Source: Nitrospina sp.
Lineage (GTDB): Bacteria > Nitrospinota > Nitrospinia > Nitrospinales > VA-1
Assembly: GCA_018673915.1 (NCBI GenBank)
Contig: JABHBK010000058.1
Coordinates: 1-64,000, forward strand
Reading direction: 5' to 3'
DNA length: 64,000 nucleotides
Below are positions 18,929-27,970 of this stretch, piece after piece. The translations under genes and the position numbers were made by a program. The notes beneath the pieces were generated by a model, which did no database searches, was not told where the DNA came from, and saw nothing but the letters and a program-made list of their open reading frames with translations. Every line of letters begins with the position of its first letter. Within the stretch, counting starts at the first letter, position 1.

Positions 18929-20032
18929 ATGAACCCGCTCGAAAATGAAAAACTGAGGTTACAGGAATCTGAAACCGTTCGGAATCTTCTGAAAAGGCAA
19001 AATACCTTACTTGGCAATTCTCTCGAAAACCTCGACCATCTCATTTATCTCCAGAAAAGCATCAATCTTCTCAGCATGCAGGAAATTTGTCGGGTTATGG
19101 TGGAAAAGCTTCCGTTTATTTTATCGGTGCGATATTTCACATTTTTTCTTTTTGACAAAAATCGACGTCGACTGAGCCTCGCCAGCCACAATCATCCTGA
19201 CCTGGAAGATGGTCATTCTTTATATCAAAATGATTCCCTTATCATGAAAGAAGCAATGAACTCGGGAAGGTATATTTTTGAGCAAGATTTTTCTGCTTCC
19301 CGTTATTTTCTGGGTAGGAAAAATCTTCTTTTCTCTTGCCGGTTTTTTGTCTCTATCCCATTGATGATCGAAAATGAAATCATCGGGGTCCTGAACCTGA
19401 ATGATAATCAAAAGGGTTTCTATAATGTAGGGGATTTAGATTTTGCATTGAATGTCTCTGAGTTTGTCGCCCTTTCAATAAGTAATGCCATGTTATATGA
19501 ACGAGCAGAGAAACTCTCCGTAACAGATGGTCTGACAGGTCTGGATAACCACCAGCAAATGCAAACCCTTTTAAAAAATGAGGTGGTGCGGTGTGGAAGA
19601 TATAATTCCCCACTTTCAGTGATCATTATGGATATTGACCATTTTAAGCAGGTCAATGATACCTATGGGCATCAGAAAGGGGATGAAATATTATTGGAAT
19701 TTTCCGCAATTATGAAAAAATTTTGCCGGTCCAATGACGTGGCCGCTAGATATGGCGGAGAGGAGTTTTTCCTGGTCCTGCCAGAAACACAGATAGAAGG
19801 AGCATTGCATATCGCCGAACGTATTCGAGAAGAAATGGCCAGCCATAAATTCCAATCCAAGGGCAAAGGGTTTAACGTAACCGTAAGTTGTGGGATTGCT
19901 GAATTTGATTCCAACTATATGCAGGATACCACAGACTTAATTAAAGTCTCCGATCTCGCCCTGTACAAAGCCAAAAATGAAGGAAGAAACCGCACTATAC
20001 AGGGTACCGCCGATGATCTCCTTAACGCTTGA
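18929..20032 (+). CDS. GAF-GGDEF diguanylate cyclase
   Basis: GAF-like region, then DGLTGLDNHQQMQ...SVIIMDIDHFKQVNDTYGHQKGDEIL...RYGGEEF. Confidence 0.93.
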   Translation: MNPLENEKLRLQESETVRNLLKRQNTLLGNSLENLDHLIYLQKSINLLSMQEICRVMVEKLPFILSVRYFTFFLFDKNRRRLSLASHNHPDLEDGHSLYQNDSLIMKEAMNSGRYIFEQDFSASRYFLGRKNLLFSCRFFVSIPLMIENEIIGVLNLNDNQKGFYNVGDLDFALNVSEFVALSISNAMLYERAEKLSVTDGLTGLDNHQQMQTLLKNEVVRCGRYNSPLSVIIMDIDHFKQVNDTYGHQKGDEILLEFSAIMKKFCRSNDVAARYGGEEFFLVLPETQIEGALHIAERIREEMASHKFQSKGKGFNVTVSCGIAEFDSNYMQDTTDLIKVSDLALYKAKNEGRNRTIQGTADDLLNA

Positions 20033-20864
20033 CCAGTTCAGGTTGTTAAAATACCTGCCCTCTTTACCAGAACAAATAGATAATGTTCTCATAGCTACCA
20101 GAGCCTCATCATCCATGGATTACAGTATCGTGGAAATGATTCAGTATGATCCTGCCATGGCAATGGCCGTATTAAAAGTTGCCAACACACCCATATATGG
20201 TTACCCCGGTCAAATTTCTTCATTACAACAAGCCGCGGGTTTATTGGGTCCGGGCGCGATAAAAAATATTACTTTGCGTATACCTATCCTGGAACGTTTT
20301 ACTGACAACCTCTCTGAACCTTTGCCTCTGGATTATGTTCAAATATGGGTTCACAGTGGTATTACAGCGGCAATTTCAAGCGGATTAAGTAGGTTGATGG
20401 GAGAAACGGAATCCGATGTCAGTTTCACATCCGGGCTTATACATGAAGCTGGGACAATCGCTTTATCGGTTTATTTTCCTGCTGAGTTCGCTAAAGCTCA
20501 GGACTTTGCGGAAAAAAATCAAGTTAGCTTGTTGGAAGCAGAAAAACAGGTTCTCGGCTTCTCTCATCTTGAGGTAGCTGGAGAAATGATGGATGCATGG
20601 GGTTTTCCTCCGCAACTCAGCCAAATCATTTTACAATGCGCAGAACCCAAAAAAAATAATATGAATTGGGAATTAGCTGGAATCGTTGCTTTGGCAAAAT
20701 CTCTTGCGAGCGAATGGGGCTTTCCCAGTGGGATAAAAAATAAAACCATCGAACAAAAAAACTTGTTGGCCCTGCTGGGTATTTCTGAAAAAGGGATGGG
20801 GCAGTGGGAATCAGAATTGAAAAAATACGCGGAGTTTGCTTTAAATACGATGAAAATTCCCTGA
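19977..20864 (+). CDS. HDOD-domain protein (true start probably 20013 or nearby)
   Basis: LPSLPEQIDNVL...IVEMIQYDPAMAMAVLKVANTPIYGYPGQISSLQQAAGLLGPGAIKNI; overlaps the end of the GGDEF gene. Confidence 0.85.
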   Translation: MKEETALYRVPPMISLTLDQFRLLKYLPSLPEQIDNVLIATRASSSMDYSIVEMIQYDPAMAMAVLKVANTPIYGYPGQISSLQQAAGLLGPGAIKNITLRIPILERFTDNLSEPLPLDYVQIWVHSGITAAISSGLSRLMGETESDVSFTSGLIHEAGTIALSVYFPAEFAKAQDFAEKNQVSLLEAEKQVLGFSHLEVAGEMMDAWGFPPQLSQIILQCAEPKKNNMNWELAGIVALAKSLASEWGFPSGIKNKTIEQKNLLALLGISEKGMGQWESELKKYAEFALNTMKIP

Positions 20865-20883
20865 GGAAAAATAGAACCTGCCT

Positions 20884-21855
20884 TTACAAGCCTGGACCCA
20901 TTAGCTGAATAAAATCTTGCAAAAGATCGGGGTCGAAATCATGAGACATTTGTTTTTTCATAATAATCAGCGTATCAAAAGCGCTTAAGGCTTTCTTATA
21001 GGACCGCCTCGTCGTTAAGGCATCGTAGACATCCATGATTTTGCAAATCCGTGCATACAAATGGATTTCATCGCCGACTTTCCCTAGTGGGTAACCCCCA
21101 CCCTTGAATTTCTCATGATGCTCTCCGGCCATTCGCGCCACATTGCCCCCAAAACAATTCATCCCTGTAATGATTTTGCCTCCTTCGGTGGCATGGGCCT
21201 TCATTTGCTCAAATTCTTCATCCGAAAGTTTTCCGTCCTTATTGATCAGAGCATGGTCTATTTTTGATTTGCCGACATCATGTAACATTCCACCTAAGGA
21301 TAATTGCTTGGTATCATTTTTAGACATCTTTTTCTTTACACCAAAAGTCATGCAATATAGCCCCACATTAACGCTATGGGTGTAGGTGTAATAGTCCTTG
21401 CTGGTTATTTCAGCAATCCCATGAAACCCCGCTTCCGCAGTGGTCATACACTCTTCCATCATTTCCATGACTTCTTCGGATGTTTCCAAAATTTTCTCAG
21501 AAGAGCTGTTTTCAAAAAATTCCTTCATCACCCCTTTGGAAACGTCATAAATTTTTTCGGTTTTTACTTTTAGAGGAATATTGGGGTTTGCCATATCAGC
21601 TCTCAAAGCATTGGTGGCAAATTTGTAATATTTGAACAAGTCCTCCTCATGAATATAAAAATCCTGGTCGGTTCCATCTTCCAGAAGTCGCTTCACCTTT
21701 TCCTGATGCTTTGGTTCCGTGCTGGCAAACTTTACAAATTTGACAGTTCCAAAACTATCTGTTTTATAAAAGATATCAAACCCTTCATCCCCACCCTTTG
21801 CGAGGAATTCGATATTGATCTCTCTGTAATCACCTTCTTCTGTTGCAGTGCCCAC
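20884..21855 (-). CDS. HD-GYP domain protein (putative c-di-GMP phosphodiesterase)
   Basis: THSVNVGLYCMTFG, GGMLHDVGKSKID, GEHHEKFKGGGYPLG. Start codon uncertain (GTG as called). Confidence 0.88.
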   Translation of the reverse strand: MGTATEEGDYREINIEFLAKGGDEGFDIFYKTDSFGTVKFVKFASTEPKHQEKVKRLLEDGTDQDFYIHEEDLFKYYKFATNALRADMANPNIPLKVKTEKIYDVSKGVMKEFFENSSSEKILETSEEVMEMMEECMTTAEAGFHGIAEITSKDYYTYTHSVNVGLYCMTFGVKKKMSKNDTKQLSLGGMLHDVGKSKIDHALINKDGKLSDEEFEQMKAHATEGGKIITGMNCFGGNVARMAGEHHEKFKGGGYPLGKVGDEIHLYARICKIMDVYDALTTRRSYKKALSAFDTLIIMKKQMSHDFDPDLLQDFIQLMGPGL

Positions 21856-22161
21856 CCTAACCTCACAAAAATCAGCAGCTATTCCTTTTCCTTTAACTAG
21901 TACGCATCGCCTTTACAAGGTCAGCCATTGGAAAAGTATTTACAAATCAGTTTTCCTGATTATAAACCTTTGAGGACTTAAAAGTAATCTTGTTTTTGTA
22001 AAAAAAATCAAAACTCACGAGGGCTCTGTCGTGTTTTAAGCCTAATGAGGTGAGATAGCTATAGTGAATGAAATTTCAATATCTTCTGAGAAAATGGGCC
22101 GATAAATTTTTTAAACTTGTCTGGGAAAGACTATGGGAAGTGTAAATATATAAAGACAATG

Positions 22162-24003
22162 TCAGGAAGCGGGTCTCCTATACGCCTCATCAATTCTTGA
22201 TAGGAAATGTATGATCGTGCGGGTACATCCCAATAAATCCTGCATGGACAAGCTCTCGCCCGGCTCATGCATTCTCGCATCCGGGTCATATGCACCCAGG
22301 CACAAGGGATGAACATCTCCCAAAGCCTGCATGAGTTTTGCTACAAATGGAATGGTGCCGCCACATCCATAGAGACACGCTTTTTCACCAAAACCCTTTT
22401 CAAGACAATCCAGAATCAGAGGAAATACCGGATGTCCAATATCAGTCATCCAGGGAGAAGCCCCCTTATCTGCCTTGAGTCCCAACTTAAACCCAGGGAG
22501 AATATTATTTTCAAGGTGAGATCTAAGAGCTTCTTCAGCCTGCAATTCATCATTACCAGGCGCTAGCCGGATTTCCACCCAGGACCTTGCATGATTCTCC
22601 TCAAAGAGTCGTCCTGTTAATTCATGGTCGACATTAAGAGCTTGCACTTGAACTTGTTTGGTACCTTCCCCCCTCATTTCTTCAAGCTGTGGATGCCACC
22701 GGCCATCGGAAAAAACTATTTCATCAATCATGCAAGCCAACTGCAATTCAGGAATGGGAACCGGCCCGCCATTGACTCCTGAATGAGGATCTTTATCAGC
22801 TGACCGCAACATGATATCTATCGACAAAGGTTTCTCACAGAAAGTTTCAATTTTTAATTCCAAATTATAACGATTGTTTTCGTTTAGAATTTTCTCCAAA
22901 CGCTTTATGAATTCTTTTGTATCCCTAATATGAGAAAAAGTTAAACGAGCTCCCGCCGCTCCCAGGATTACGCTTCCTGTGACTCGATTTCCAGGGCGGG
23001 CATTAACGAATGATGTTCTTAACTGCGCAATCAGCATTGAAGAAATATCTTCGGTAACCGTAAGGCGAGTATTGGGAAGGAGTCCCGCAGTATCTCTCAA
23101 GGCTTGCACAGAAGTCGGAACCCGGCCATAACCCTCTCGTTCAGTTTCTGTTACCGATTGATCAGCATTGGTAATCTCCAAAATTTTCAGAGAGTGGTCT
23201 TCCCGGATAAGCGTTGCAAGTAATTTGTAAAGAGCCGTTTGCTCATCAATAGCAACTTCTTTCTGTTGAGCATTGACCCGAACATCCAACTGCACAATTC
23301 CCCGCAAGGAAGTGGTGAGACCCGGTATTCCCTGAGCGGGATTAACCACATCAGTGATCACAACACAATGGGTACCCTTAAAAAAATCTTCATTTTCCTG
23401 GATTTGATCAATCAGGCTTTGGGAGCCACTTTCTTCCTCAGTCTCATATATTATTTTGATGTTGCAAGGGAGACTTAACATTTTTTCTTTCTGAGTTTTT
23501 CCTGCCTCGATACCAACATGCTTGAAAATGGCATCGATGGCCATGCCAATAGAAACAACGCCGCTCAGGTCATCGGCGGCCCCACGCCCATAAGCTCGAG
23601 TGCGGTCTTCATTCCACCTCAATTGTGTTGGAGGAGTTCCTCCCCATTTTTGAAAACGCCCGTCATCCATATAAGGTTGCTTGTCAAGGTGAGCATAAAA
23701 AAGGACTGTGGGCTTTTCTGCAGACACAAAGGTTTCTGCCATCAATATGGGGAACGGACTGCTGGAAGGAGAATCATTTATTTTGACTTTGGACAAGCCA
23801 ATCCCCAGAAGGTAATCACGGGCACATTCAAGAATTTCCCGCATATCACTGGGCGTAGTGCGATCCCCGACAAACTCGTTGACACCAAAACTGCGGCTGT
23901 CAATGCGGACCATTTGTTCGAGCGTTTGTAAGTGCTTTTGCACAAGTTCTGAGTCAGGACGAATGACTTCAGAACCAAGCGACCCGATAAGTTCTGGGCT
24001 CAT
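22162..24003 (-). CDS. M20-family metallopeptidase
   Basis: VLFYAHLDKQPY, GRGAADDLSG, YETEEESGSQSL, long dimerisation-type insert. Confidence 0.85.
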   Translation of the reverse strand: MSPELIGSLGSEVIRPDSELVQKHLQTLEQMVRIDSRSFGVNEFVGDRTTPSDMREILECARDYLLGIGLSKVKINDSPSSSPFPILMAETFVSAEKPTVLFYAHLDKQPYMDDGRFQKWGGTPPTQLRWNEDRTRAYGRGAADDLSGVVSIGMAIDAIFKHVGIEAGKTQKEKMLSLPCNIKIIYETEEESGSQSLIDQIQENEDFFKGTHCVVITDVVNPAQGIPGLTTSLRGIVQLDVRVNAQQKEVAIDEQTALYKLLATLIREDHSLKILEITNADQSVTETEREGYGRVPTSVQALRDTAGLLPNTRLTVTEDISSMLIAQLRTSFVNARPGNRVTGSVILGAAGARLTFSHIRDTKEFIKRLEKILNENNRYNLELKIETFCEKPLSIDIMLRSADKDPHSGVNGGPVPIPELQLACMIDEIVFSDGRWHPQLEEMRGEGTKQVQVQALNVDHELTGRLFEENHARSWVEIRLAPGNDELQAEEALRSHLENNILPGFKLGLKADKGASPWMTDIGHPVFPLILDCLEKGFGEKACLYGCGGTIPFVAKLMQALGDVHPLCLGAYDPDARMHEPGESLSMQDLLGCTRTIIHFLSRIDEAYRRPAS

Positions 24004-25469
24004 TTAATGGAAACAGTGGACGCAGGAGCTGAGGATGAAGATTCATGATGAACCAAAAAGTCAGTGGAATGATGGTTTTTCACGATGATCCAATTATAAA
24101 ATCGTTTAAGCAGGAATTTGAAGTGACGATAATTTTTAATACTCATCAGGTTACGGATCAATACCCTAGGACGAAAATAAAATTTTAAAAATGCTTTCTT
24201 CTTAATTGCTAAAAGTTCTTCCCTATCAATTCCCTGTGGGGTGTAAGCGGCACTCATAATATAATAATGATCCCAATCCACATTTTCTATCTCACCGTTT
24301 TCCTCAAGCTGATGGTAACTTTCAGTACCGGGAAGCGGTAAATAGGTAAAATAATTGGCTCTTAATAGTGGAAGCTCCATGGACAAGTCAATAGTATCCT
24401 GAATGGTTTCCAGGGTCTCTTCGGGAAAGCCCAGAATAAAAAAAGCAGCAATATCAAAACCATGCTTTTTTATCAATTTCACGTCCTGATGAATTTTGTG
24501 AACCTTGGTCCCCTTCTTCATTTTTTTTAAAATTTCATCATTCCCAGATTCCACAGCAATACTCACCAGATAGAGCCCCGCCTTTTTTAACAATTCAAGC
24601 AATTCATCGTCAAGATAGTCCATACGAATGCCATTGGGCATTGCCAAACTGATATCCAAGTTCAGACTGAGAATTCCTCTCACAATTACTTTTGCGTACT
24701 CGATATCCTGGGTAAAATTATCATCAACAATATGAAATTCCCGAATTCCATAATTATGATAAAGGTTAGATATATTTCTCAGGACATACTCTTTCGAGTG
24801 ATGGCGCAGTTTCTTGCCAGATAGGATGGGGGCCGAGCAGAATGTACAAGAGTATGGGCAACCTCTTGTCGTGATAATAGGAGCAATCGGAAACTTATTA
24901 AAAAAAGCACCATGTTGCGATTCTGGATATAAGTCAGGTCGAATCAAGTCCCACGCCGGATCGCCCAGCCGATCTAAATCATCTTCCATATTTCCTGGGT
25001 TAACGACATATTCCTTATCATTTTTCCAGACCAGACCTGGAATCGAGGCATAGTCCGACTCAATTGCTGGGTCATCCAGCATATCTATGAATTTCGGGAA
25101 ACCCGTTTCGGCCTCTCCGGCAAAGGCAAAATCAAGGTCCTTATGCAGATTATCAAAAGCCCGAACCGGATCACTGGAAATATGTGCTCCCCCGACCACT
25201 GTGACAATGCCTGGGTCCCAATCCTTGGTCACCCTTAAAAGCTTTCTTACATTACCCAAGTCAAAGGTATAACATTGGATACCGACTAAGTCTGGACGAA
25301 AATCCTTCAAAATTCGATGGGCAAATCCGTTGGGGCCAATATCTTCCTTAATACAATCAAGAATTATGACTTCATGGCGGTCACGAATCGCCTCGGCCAG
25401 ATACGCAAGGCCCAAAGAAGGCTGAATATGATCGCTCAAATTATTGGGTTTAACTAAAAGAACCTTCAT
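24000..25469 (-). CDS. B12-binding radical SAM protein (BchE/P-methylase-like); ORF call extends to 25520
   Basis: MKVLLVKPNNLSDHIQPSLGLAYLA, TTRGCPYSCTFCSAP (CxxxCxxC), KKHGFDIAAFFILGFPEET. Stop overlaps the M20 start (ATGA). Confidence 0.9.
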   Translation of the reverse strand: MKVLLVKPNNLSDHIQPSLGLAYLAEAIRDRHEVIILDCIKEDIGPNGFAHRILKDFRPDLVGIQCYTFDLGNVRKLLRVTKDWDPGIVTVVGGAHISSDPVRAFDNLHKDLDFAFAGEAETGFPKFIDMLDDPAIESDYASIPGLVWKNDKEYVVNPGNMEDDLDRLGDPAWDLIRPDLYPESQHGAFFNKFPIAPIITTRGCPYSCTFCSAPILSGKKLRHHSKEYVLRNISNLYHNYGIREFHIVDDNFTQDIEYAKVIVRGILSLNLDISLAMPNGIRMDYLDDELLELLKKAGLYLVSIAVESGNDEILKKMKKGTKVHKIHQDVKLIKKHGFDIAAFFILGFPEETLETIQDTIDLSMELPLLRANYFTYLPLPGTESYHQLEENGEIENVDWDHYYIMSAAYTPQGIDREELLAIKKKAFLKFYFRPRVLIRNLMSIKNYRHFKFLLKRFYNWIIVKNHHSTDFLVHHESSSSAPASTVSIK

Positions 25470-25535
25470 TGTATCTGTGTATCCGTAGAAAAAATTAAAC
25501 TTAATATATTTTATCGGCAAGCCACATTATCAGCT

Positions 25536-25558
25536 TAACATTTTGGCCCAAAATGTTA
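25536..25558. promoter_or_regulatory. 23-bp perfect palindrome TAACATTTTGG-C-CCAAAATGTTA, candidate operator
   Basis: 11-bp arms, 1-nt centre, about 67 bp upstream of the probable radical SAM start; second inverted repeat TTATCA-N7-TGATAA at 25562..25580. Confidence 0.6.
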
Positions 25559-26025
25559 GGATTATCAATTTGTATGATAACATTGGCTCACTCAGGCTCT
25601 CTTTTCTTCATTTAGCATGTAACATTAGATCATCTACTGATGGGGGTTTCAAGGTTTTTGGGACCCTTAACCAATGTTTCTGCTAAGTATAAATTTTATT
25701 TCCCTCAAGTTTGATATGCTGCAAAACCTGCAAAACCTTTTTAGACTCTGTAAAATATTAAAAACACGAGGAAATTGGCCTCTAATTCGCAAATCACAAG
25801 ACCAGATATGGGGTTTCATTCTTTGCAAAAATGGTCTGATTCAAAAACCTTTTTTCTCTGCCATGATTTATTGGTTTCAAATGCTCAAAAGCCTGGATAT
25901 TCTGATTTGGAGACTTGAAACCTTTGGGTTTTTGTTTAGCCCAAGGTTAAGCAATGAAGACAGGAAATATATAAACCAATCGTTAAAGTAATCTAGCGCT
26001 CATTCACCCATCGCCAAATAACCTT

Positions 26026-27795
26026 CTATTTATTTGATAAAAGGTAGATCTTTTCCGTCAGATTTGAAAATCCACCTGACTCTGCCTTTTCATATAGCTC
26101 CTTCACTCTTTTCCAATCAATACGCCCTTCTAGCCAGACAATATCTTCCGCCACTATCTTCAAAGGCATATCCGAAAATTCCCGTTTCAAGTCCTCTTCC
26201 TTCATTACAACCCTGACTTGTTCATTAGTTTTAAGAAAACTTTTAAAATGCTCTGAGGTATATAGCTTTATAACCTTTTGTCCGGTTAACACTCCCAAAC
26301 GAGCCCGCTGATTTCCTAACCGATAAATCGCAATGGAGCCAGAGAATTTTTCTGTCAAAATTCTTTCAGAAAACAACTTCATCGGATAACGATTAGCATA
26401 AGAAATCACCTCCCCGCTCAAGAAAGAAAAACCGAGAATCAGGGTCAAAGAAATAGTGACAATTTGCTTTCTGTTTTCCTGTGCTTTTAATAGCCTTAAA
26501 GCAACAACACCTCCTGCAATAAATATCAGGGGTAATATAAAAATCCGAAGAGGAACATGATAAAACAAGTCAAGAGCATACAATGCCGAGCCTGAAGATA
26601 CACCGGCTACTAATAAGATAACCCCTGTAAAAATGGCAGGAACTTTATAACCTAACCAACTCCATCCGCCTTTAAAATTTTCCAAGTCTACAAAAAATTT
26701 TGCGGTAAGCATAGCAACCGCCGATGAGGCTGGAAGCATATAACGACTATGTTCTGTTCGAACGAGAACAAATAAAACCAAACACACTAGAACCCAGATG
26801 TAACAAAATAAAATCGATTCATTCTCTCTTAAAAATAACAACCTGATTTTGGACTTAAAGTTAAGGGGGACTTTCTTAAAATATTCTAGCAATCCTGAGG
26901 CCGGAGAAGGGGAGTAACTATAAAATCCAAATTGATGCAGGACCGCTATGAAAAAAAACAATGACCATGGCAGGTGATAGCGAAATAACACTCCGAAATA
27001 ATAAAGGCTGAACGGAGTAGCATGAACCAACCGTCCCTTTATCTCATTCCCAATAATGTGATCTTTAAATTGATCTCCATGCAGAAAATACATGGTAGCA
27101 AACCATGGAAGGACTAATAACAGGAAAATAATGATACCCTGTCCAATGCGAAATTGAGGTGAAAATTCCCACCGCTTGGTTGTCACAATAAAAACCAGTG
27201 CAATGATACCAGGGATTAGAATTGCTGGGGGGCCCTTGACCATAAACCCTAGAGACATTGCCACGTAAAACAAATAAATTTCAGATCTTTTCTTGAAATC
27301 ACTCTGAAACGAACGCACAAAATAATAGAGGGATAAAAGAATAAAGAAACTCATAACAATGTCCGTCGTGGCCCATCGCGAGATCTGGAAGTGTAAAAAA
27401 GTAGATGGCAAAATTAAAATACTATAAAAGCCTATTCGCCCCTCAAACAATCGACAGGAAATTAGATATAGAAGGCCAATGGTGAGACTCCCAAAAAAAG
27501 CGGAGGTTAGTCGCGCCGAATCTAAAGAAACGCCAAATATTTTGTATGAAATGGATACCATCCAGTAGTATAGGATTGGTTTAGCAAAACGTTTTTTATC
27601 GTTATAGACAGGGGTCAGGTAATCGCCCGACTCCACCATATTGCGGGAGGACTCAACATAAAAATTCTCATCACTATGATAAGGCGGAACTCCGCCGAGT
27701 TTATAGGTCAAGGCAATAAAACAAAAAACCAACCAGAAGAATACCAGTTGTTTTTCAGTGGCTTTGCTGAAATAATCGCTGGGAAAAGTGGGCAT
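26026..27795 (-). CDS. ArnT/PMT-family membrane glycosyltransferase (GT39/83-like)
   Basis: YKLGGVPPYHSDENFYVESSRNMVESGDYLTPVYNDKKRFAKPILYYWMV, multiple TMs. Confidence 0.85.
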   Translation of the reverse strand: MPTFPSDYFSKATEKQLVFFWLVFCFIALTYKLGGVPPYHSDENFYVESSRNMVESGDYLTPVYNDKKRFAKPILYYWMVSISYKIFGVSLDSARLTSAFFGSLTIGLLYLISCRLFEGRIGFYSILILPSTFLHFQISRWATTDIVMSFFILLSLYYFVRSFQSDFKKRSEIYLFYVAMSLGFMVKGPPAILIPGIIALVFIVTTKRWEFSPQFRIGQGIIIFLLLVLPWFATMYFLHGDQFKDHIIGNEIKGRLVHATPFSLYYFGVLFRYHLPWSLFFFIAVLHQFGFYSYSPSPASGLLEYFKKVPLNFKSKIRLLFLRENESILFCYIWVLVCLVLFVLVRTEHSRYMLPASSAVAMLTAKFFVDLENFKGGWSWLGYKVPAIFTGVILLVAGVSSGSALYALDLFYHVPLRIFILPLIFIAGGVVALRLLKAQENRKQIVTISLTLILGFSFLSGEVISYANRYPMKLFSERILTEKFSGSIAIYRLGNQRARLGVLTGQKVIKLYTSEHFKSFLKTNEQVRVVMKEEDLKREFSDMPLKIVAEDIVWLEGRIDWKRVKELYEKAESGGFSNLTEKIYLLSNK

Positions 27796-27970
27796 ATAAT
27801 AAAGCGAAACAATTGAAACTAAAGTTTTGAAGAACGCATTTTTGCAAAGGGGCTAGTCCGGCATCATTAATATACACAATATTAGAGCGATTTGGACTCT
27901 GAAAAATAATCCTGCTAAAAGGACGAGGGGCCTCCTCGACATCATCATAAAGACTTCCTGCTAAATTCGT

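Noticed and set aside
25674-25991. 105-aa plus-strand ORF in the gap between radical SAM and ArnT-like genes
   Set aside because: No recognisable motif or clear SD; likely chance ORF in AT-rich intergenic DNA, though not excluded.
27920-27940. Short repeat CGAGG..CCTCG between divergent glycosyltransferases
   Set aside because: Only 5-bp arms; expected by chance.
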